Source: Betaproteobacteria bacterium
GTDB lineage: Bacteria; Pseudomonadota; Gammaproteobacteria; Burkholderiales; Sulfuricellaceae
Assembly (NCBI GenBank): GCA_021373185.1
Contig: JAJFTF010000051.1
Coordinates: 62,001-126,000, forward strand
Direction: 5' to 3'
DNA length: 64,000 bases
A program made the translations under genes and the position numbers. The number at the start of each line of letters is the position of its first letter. The first letter of the stretch is position 1. The notes beneath the pieces are model-generated. The model had not been told where the DNA came from, did no database searches, and worked only from the letters and a program-made list of their open reading frames with translations. This document shows, one piece after another, positions 56,334 to 64,000 of the stretch.

Positions 56334-57418
56334 TGGCGTCGGAACACATTCCCGCCATCGACGCGCGTTTCCGCCTGGCGTATCCCGGCTTCTCGCTGGA
56401 CGTGGACATCAAACTTCCCGGACGGGGAGTGAGCGCGCTATTCGGCCCTTCCGGCTCGGGCAAGACCACACTGTTGCGCTGCCTGGCCGGCCTGGAACGG
56501 ACGCCGGATGGCTATCTCGCGCTGGGTGGCGAAATCTGGCAACAAGGCCCGGCGTTCGTGCCGACCCACCGCCGACCATTGGGTTATGTGTTCCAGGAGG
56601 CCAGTCTGTTTCCGCACCTCAGCGTGCGGCGAAATCTGGAATATGGCCTACGCCGCATCGCGGACGGCGCGCGGCGGGTATCGCTGGACAGCGCTATCGA
56701 ATTGCTCGGCATCGGCCACCTGCTGGAACGCATACCGGATCGTCTTTCTGGCGGCGAACGCCAGCGCGTGGCCATCGCCCGCGCACTGGCGGTGAGCCCC
56801 AGGATACTGCTCATGGACGAGCCGCTGGCGGCGCTCGACTTGGCGCGCAAGCAGGAAATACTGCCCTATCTGGAGCGCCTGCACGACGAGCTGGAAATTC
56901 CGCTCGTCTACGTCAGCCATTCGCCGGACGAAGTGGCGCGGCTGGCCGACTACATGGTGCTGATGGAAGGGGGGAAAGCCGTGGCAAGCGGGCCGATTCA
57001 CGAAATGCTGACACGTTTGGACCTGCCCCTAGCTCACGGCGACGAAGCCGGGGTGGTGATCGACACGACGGTAGGCGAACACGACGAAATCTATCATCTC
57101 ACCCGCCTCGATTTTGCCGGCGGCGGCATCAGCGTCGCCCGCCAGCCTTATGCATTGGAGCATCATGTGCGTTTGCGCATCCCTGCCCGCGACATCAGCC
57201 TTGCACTGGAGCGGCACGGCGATTCCAGCATCCTTAACGTCCTGCCGGCCAGTGTGGTGGAAATTGCCGATGAAACGCCCGCCCATGTCATGGTACGGCT
57301 CGATGCCGGAGGCGTCCCGCTGCTCGCGCGCATCACGCGCAAGTCCAGCGCCCTGCTCGGACTCAAGCCGGGGATGGCGATTTTTGCCCAGGTGAAGAGC
57401 GTTGCCTTGCTGTCTTGA
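56333..57418 (+). CDS. modC: Molybdate ABC transporter ATP-binding protein
   Basis: The 361-residue ATPase has Walker [11 protein letters not shown], the ABC signature [15 protein letters not shown] and Walker [13 protein letters not shown], with the H-loop His in VSHSPDEV. The C-terminal TOBE domain (about 290-361, [29 protein letters not shown]) binds molybdate and can inhibit transport in trans. It completes modABC. Confidence 0.96.
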   Translation: MASEHIPAIDARFRLAYPGFSLDVDIKLPGRGVSALFGPSGSGKTTLLRCLAGLERTPDGYLALGGEIWQQGPAFVPTHRRPLGYVFQEASLFPHLSVRRNLEYGLRRIADGARRVSLDSAIELLGIGHLLERIPDRLSGGERQRVAIARALAVSPRILLMDEPLAALDLARKQEILPYLERLHDELEIPLVYVSHSPDEVARLADYMVLMEGGKAVASGPIHEMLTRLDLPLAHGDEAGVVIDTTVGEHDEIYHLTRLDFAGGGISVARQPYALEHHVRLRIPARDISLALERHGDSSILNVLPASVVEIADETPAHVMVRLDAGGVPLLARITRKSSALLGLKPGMAIFAQVKSVALLS

Positions 57419-57438
57419 AAAAAGGGGAAGGAAACTCA

Positions 57439-57789
57439 ATGGAACATGAATGGATGAAATCGCTGCCCGCCGAATATGCCGTCGAAATAGTACCGCCCGT
57501 AAAGCTGGAGACCTTCGCCGATCCATCGGCATGCTCTGAAAAAAGCCACGGCTACGATTCGGCGAACGAACGCTGCTTCTACCAGCACGCCTATGCAGTC
57601 ACGACCGAGCGTTTCAATGATGACGACGATTTCACCGAGGTCGTGACCTACTTCGAAAAAGCCCGGGCGTGGCGCCTGAAGGACGGGCGCTGGCTCACCT
57701 ACCTGTTCCGGGGCGGAGAAGAAGGCGACTGCCGCGAGCGTGCGGCGCCAGCCAGTTATGCCGTGAAGCTTTCCAACCCGTTTCGCTGA
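57439..57789 (+). CDS. Conserved hypothetical protein downstream of modC
   Basis: ATG at 57439 has GGGGAAGGAAA about 7 bases upstream and is preferred; a TTG inside the modC stop is possible. The 116-residue protein is acidic, has no signal or membrane segment, and contains HGYDSANERCFYQHAYAVTTERFNDDDDFTEVVTYFEKARAWRLKDGRWLTYLFRGGEEG. I do not recognise the family. It lies 20 bases after modC, so it is probably cotranscribed and may be linked to molybdenum use, as inference. Confidence 0.65.
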   Translation: MEHEWMKSLPAEYAVEIVPPVKLETFADPSACSEKSHGYDSANERCFYQHAYAVTTERFNDDDDFTEVVTYFEKARAWRLKDGRWLTYLFRGGEEGDCRERAAPASYAVKLSNPFR

Positions 57790-57799
57790 GCGGCGCCGG

Positions 57800-58714
57800 T
57801 TACCCGTACACCCGATTACGCCCCGATTCCTTGGCGCGATAAAGCATCTGGTCTGCGGCATCGAGCAGTTCGGATTCTTTCCCCTCCTGGCTCGGAGTGG
57901 CCGACGCATAACCGACGCTGATCGTCACCCAGGTTGAGGCGCCCGAATATTCGTGGGGAATTTTCAACGCCTCGATCTGGTTACACAAATTTTCCGCCAG
58001 CAACCTGGCGCCTTCGGCGCCGGTTTCCGGCAACAGCACAACGAATTCCTCGCCGCCATAACGCGCCACCAGGTCTCCTGGCCGGCTGACGGTTACGGCC
58101 AGCGCCGAGGCGACCTTCTTCAAGCAGGCGTCGCCCACCCCATGGCCGTAGCGATCGTTATAATTCTTGAAAAAATCGATGTCCATCATGATGATAGCCA
58201 GCGAAGAACCGGCACGCAGGGCGCGCTTCCATTCCACATCCAGAGCCTCGTCGAAGCGACGCCGATTAGGAATATTGGTCAGGCCGTCGAGCATCGCCAT
58301 CGATTCCAGCAGGTCGGTCTTCAACTTCAGAGTCAGGTGGTTTTGCACTCGCGCCTTGACGATTGGCAAATGAAAAGGCTTGGAAATGTAATCCACCGCA
58401 CCCAGCTTGAGACCGAATTCCTCGTCCGCCGCTTCGTTCTTGGCGGTAACAAAGATCACCGGAATTTGCTTGGTGGCGGGATTCTGCTTAAGCCGGATGC
58501 ACACTTCGAAACCGTCCATTCTCGGCATCATGACATCGAGCAGAATCAGGTCGGGCGGCCCCTGCTTGTCGATCAGATCAAGCGCCGCCTGACCGCTGGT
58601 CGCCACCTTGACCCGGTAATCCTCTCTAAGGGCTTCCGCCAGCACCTGAATATTGGTCGGCGTGTCATCCACGATCAGGATCAGGGGTTTGACAATTTCA
58701 TTTTCCATTAACAC
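57800..58714 (-). CDS. Response regulator with GGDEF output (diguanylate cyclase)
   Basis: The 304-residue protein has a receiver domain (residues about 10-125; phosphoacceptor Asp60 in LILLDVMMPRMDG, Lys in YISKPFH). A GGDEF domain follows, starting MLDGLTNIPNRRRFDE with active site RYGGEEF. An inhibitory RxxD (RPGD) stands five residues before. It should make c-di-GMP when phosphorylated. The hybrid kinase gene ends at the base before its start codon, so the kinase is its likely phosphodonor. Confidence 0.95.
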   Translation of the reverse strand: MLMENEIVKPLILIVDDTPTNIQVLAEALREDYRVKVATSGQAALDLIDKQGPPDLILLDVMMPRMDGFEVCIRLKQNPATKQIPVIFVTAKNEAADEEFGLKLGAVDYISKPFHLPIVKARVQNHLTLKLKTDLLESMAMLDGLTNIPNRRRFDEALDVEWKRALRAGSSLAIIMMDIDFFKNYNDRYGHGVGDACLKKVASALAVTVSRPGDLVARYGGEEFVVLLPETGAEGARLLAENLCNQIEALKIPHEYSGASTWVTISVGYASATPSQEGKESELLDAADQMLYRAKESGRNRVYG

Positions 58715-63090
<4,376 letters not shown>

Positions 63091-63094
<4 letters not shown>

Positions 63095-64000
63095 TTACCT
63101 TGTCCCGCCCAGCGGGCATCGATCATGCTTTCCACCTTGAGGGCTTTGGCAGCGGCGCTGCTGTCCGGGTCGCCGTGAAAAAAGTCGTTGGTTTCCTTCA
63201 ACTGGGCGGCGGAAAACTTGCCATCGCGGCTAAATGCCCTGGGGTAATTCTTCAAGGACAGGAGCAAGGCATTGCGTTCTTCCGGATCGCTGACACCCAG
63301 CGCGTCCACCACCTGTTCCGGTGTGTGGCTGGCAATCCAGACCAGGCTTTTTTTCAGCATGCGCGTCATTTTCTCCACCTTTGCCGGTTCCCTCGCAATT
63401 ACATCGCTACGTGTTTCCAGGGCGGCATGAAGAAAATTGATACCCTTGATCCCTTTTACCGTTTCCGGTCTAGCCAGGTGGGCGAGGAAATAAACCTTGT
63501 TGTCCGCCAACAGACGCGAAGCGAAAGGCTCGTCACCCACTACGGCATCGGCGACCCCGGAAATCATCAACGACGATTGCTCCACCCAACTTTGTCCGGC
63601 AGGCACGATGCGCACGGTATCCGGTGATACGCCACCGGATTTGAGCAGCAACTCGGCCAACTGCTGCGATGTGGTCTTGCTGGCTTTGGTGCTGGTGTTC
63701 ACCCCGATCACCTTGCCTTTGAGATCGGCGATGCGCTTGACCTTGTCTTTAAGGCCGGCGCGCACCATCAGCACGAACAGCGGCGCATCGTCCACCGGCA
63801 TGATGACCACCACGTCGCCGCCGTTGGCGCGCAACGACATCGCAGCGGGAACTCCAGCCACGGAAAAATCGGCGTTGCGGGTGACCAGATTATTCATCGC
63901 GACAGCCCCGCCGCCAGTGTGAATGAGGTGCAGGATTACGCCTTCCTCCTTGTCCGCGCCGATTTTCGGGATCAGATCAACTGGCAAATAGGAAATATTG
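63091..64000 (-). CDS. Periplasmic substrate-binding protein (NMT1/SsuA-like), 5' end outside window
   Basis: The frame is open to the window edge, so the N-terminus and signal peptide are missing. The visible 303 residues belong to the NMT1/TauA-type family. Visible marks are HLIHTGGGAVAMNNLVTRNADFSVAGVPAAMSLRANGGDVVVIMPV, LKDKVKRIADLKGKVIGVNTSTKASKTTSQQLAELLLKSGG and VADAVVGDEPFASRLLADN. Such proteins bind nitrate, sulfonates or pyrimidine precursors. Its place directly before a hybrid kinase suggests that it acts as a sensor accessory rather than (or besides) a transport component; no ABC permease is visible. Confidence 0.85.

Overview
The window reads as a chromosomal segment of a betaproteobacterium. 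Gene order and protein style suggest the Nitrosomonadales/Gallionellales area, for example a Sulfuricella-like sulfur- or metal-cycling organism. This is an inference from gene content: an octaheme tetrathionate-reductase-type cytochrome with its own cytochrome b, many c-di-GMP enzymes, a ModE/ModABC operon, BluB, and EAL-HDOD and MASE1/CHASE signalling proteins. Genes are dense on both strands, G+C is fairly high, and many neighbours overlap by ATGA.

Layout. 1-3.1 kb: end of an EAL-HDOD regulator, a DUF971 protein, a short-chain dehydrogenase and the lipid-transport lipoprotein MlaA. About 3.4-8.8 kb: a compact, partly A+T-rich integrative element next to the 3' end of a tRNA-Ser gene. It carries a P4-type tyrosine integrase, an AlpA-like excisionase/regulator, a rolling-circle Rep_trans (RstA-like) initiator with a palindrome-rich upstream region, and two cargo genes: an AIPR/DGQHR-like protein and a small zinc-ligand (HNH-like) protein. 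No capsid, coat or conjugation gene is visible. 8.9-26.8 kb: housekeeping genes, namely lytic transglycosylases (mltF, mltD), serS-rarA-lolA, tRNA-Val, gltX with a tRNA-Ala/Glu/Asp operon, the oxidative pentose-phosphate/Entner-Doudoroff entry (zwf-gnd and divergent pgl), dnaQ-rnhA, gloB, and a membrane diguanylate cyclase.

26.8-34.4 kb: a complete Yej-type peptide ABC transporter (binding protein, two permeases, double ATPase) divergent from fabI, followed by an interspersed palindrome. 34.4-37.8 kb: a YafQ/DinJ-type toxin-antitoxin pair with a clear operator, and a MASE1-CHASE-PAS-GGDEF protein. 38.2-41.8 kb: an M18 aminopeptidase, a spermidine-synthase-like protein and an iron-type alcohol dehydrogenase. 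42.5-45.5 kb: a respiratory module of a DUF302 protein, an octaheme cytochrome c and a membrane cytochrome b. 45.6-52.1 kb: bluB, a ten-unit Sel1 repeat protein, a TlpA-like protein, a YjbQ protein and clpB with a heat-shock promoter. 52.1-57.8 kb: a tightly coupled chain (hydrolase-like, thioredoxin-like, nadC, short ModE) leading into modABC. 57.8-64 kb: a signalling cluster of a periplasmic binding protein, a 1459-residue hybrid histidine kinase with phosphotransfer domain, and a response regulator with GGDEF output.

The most interesting part is the small element at 3.4-8.8 kb. It combines integrase, rolling-circle replication, putative origin hairpins, matching integrase arm-type repeats at both ends and a two-gene cargo that looks like an anti-phage module. 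The second is the octaheme cytochrome operon. All functional assignments are from reading protein motifs and context; no database search was run.
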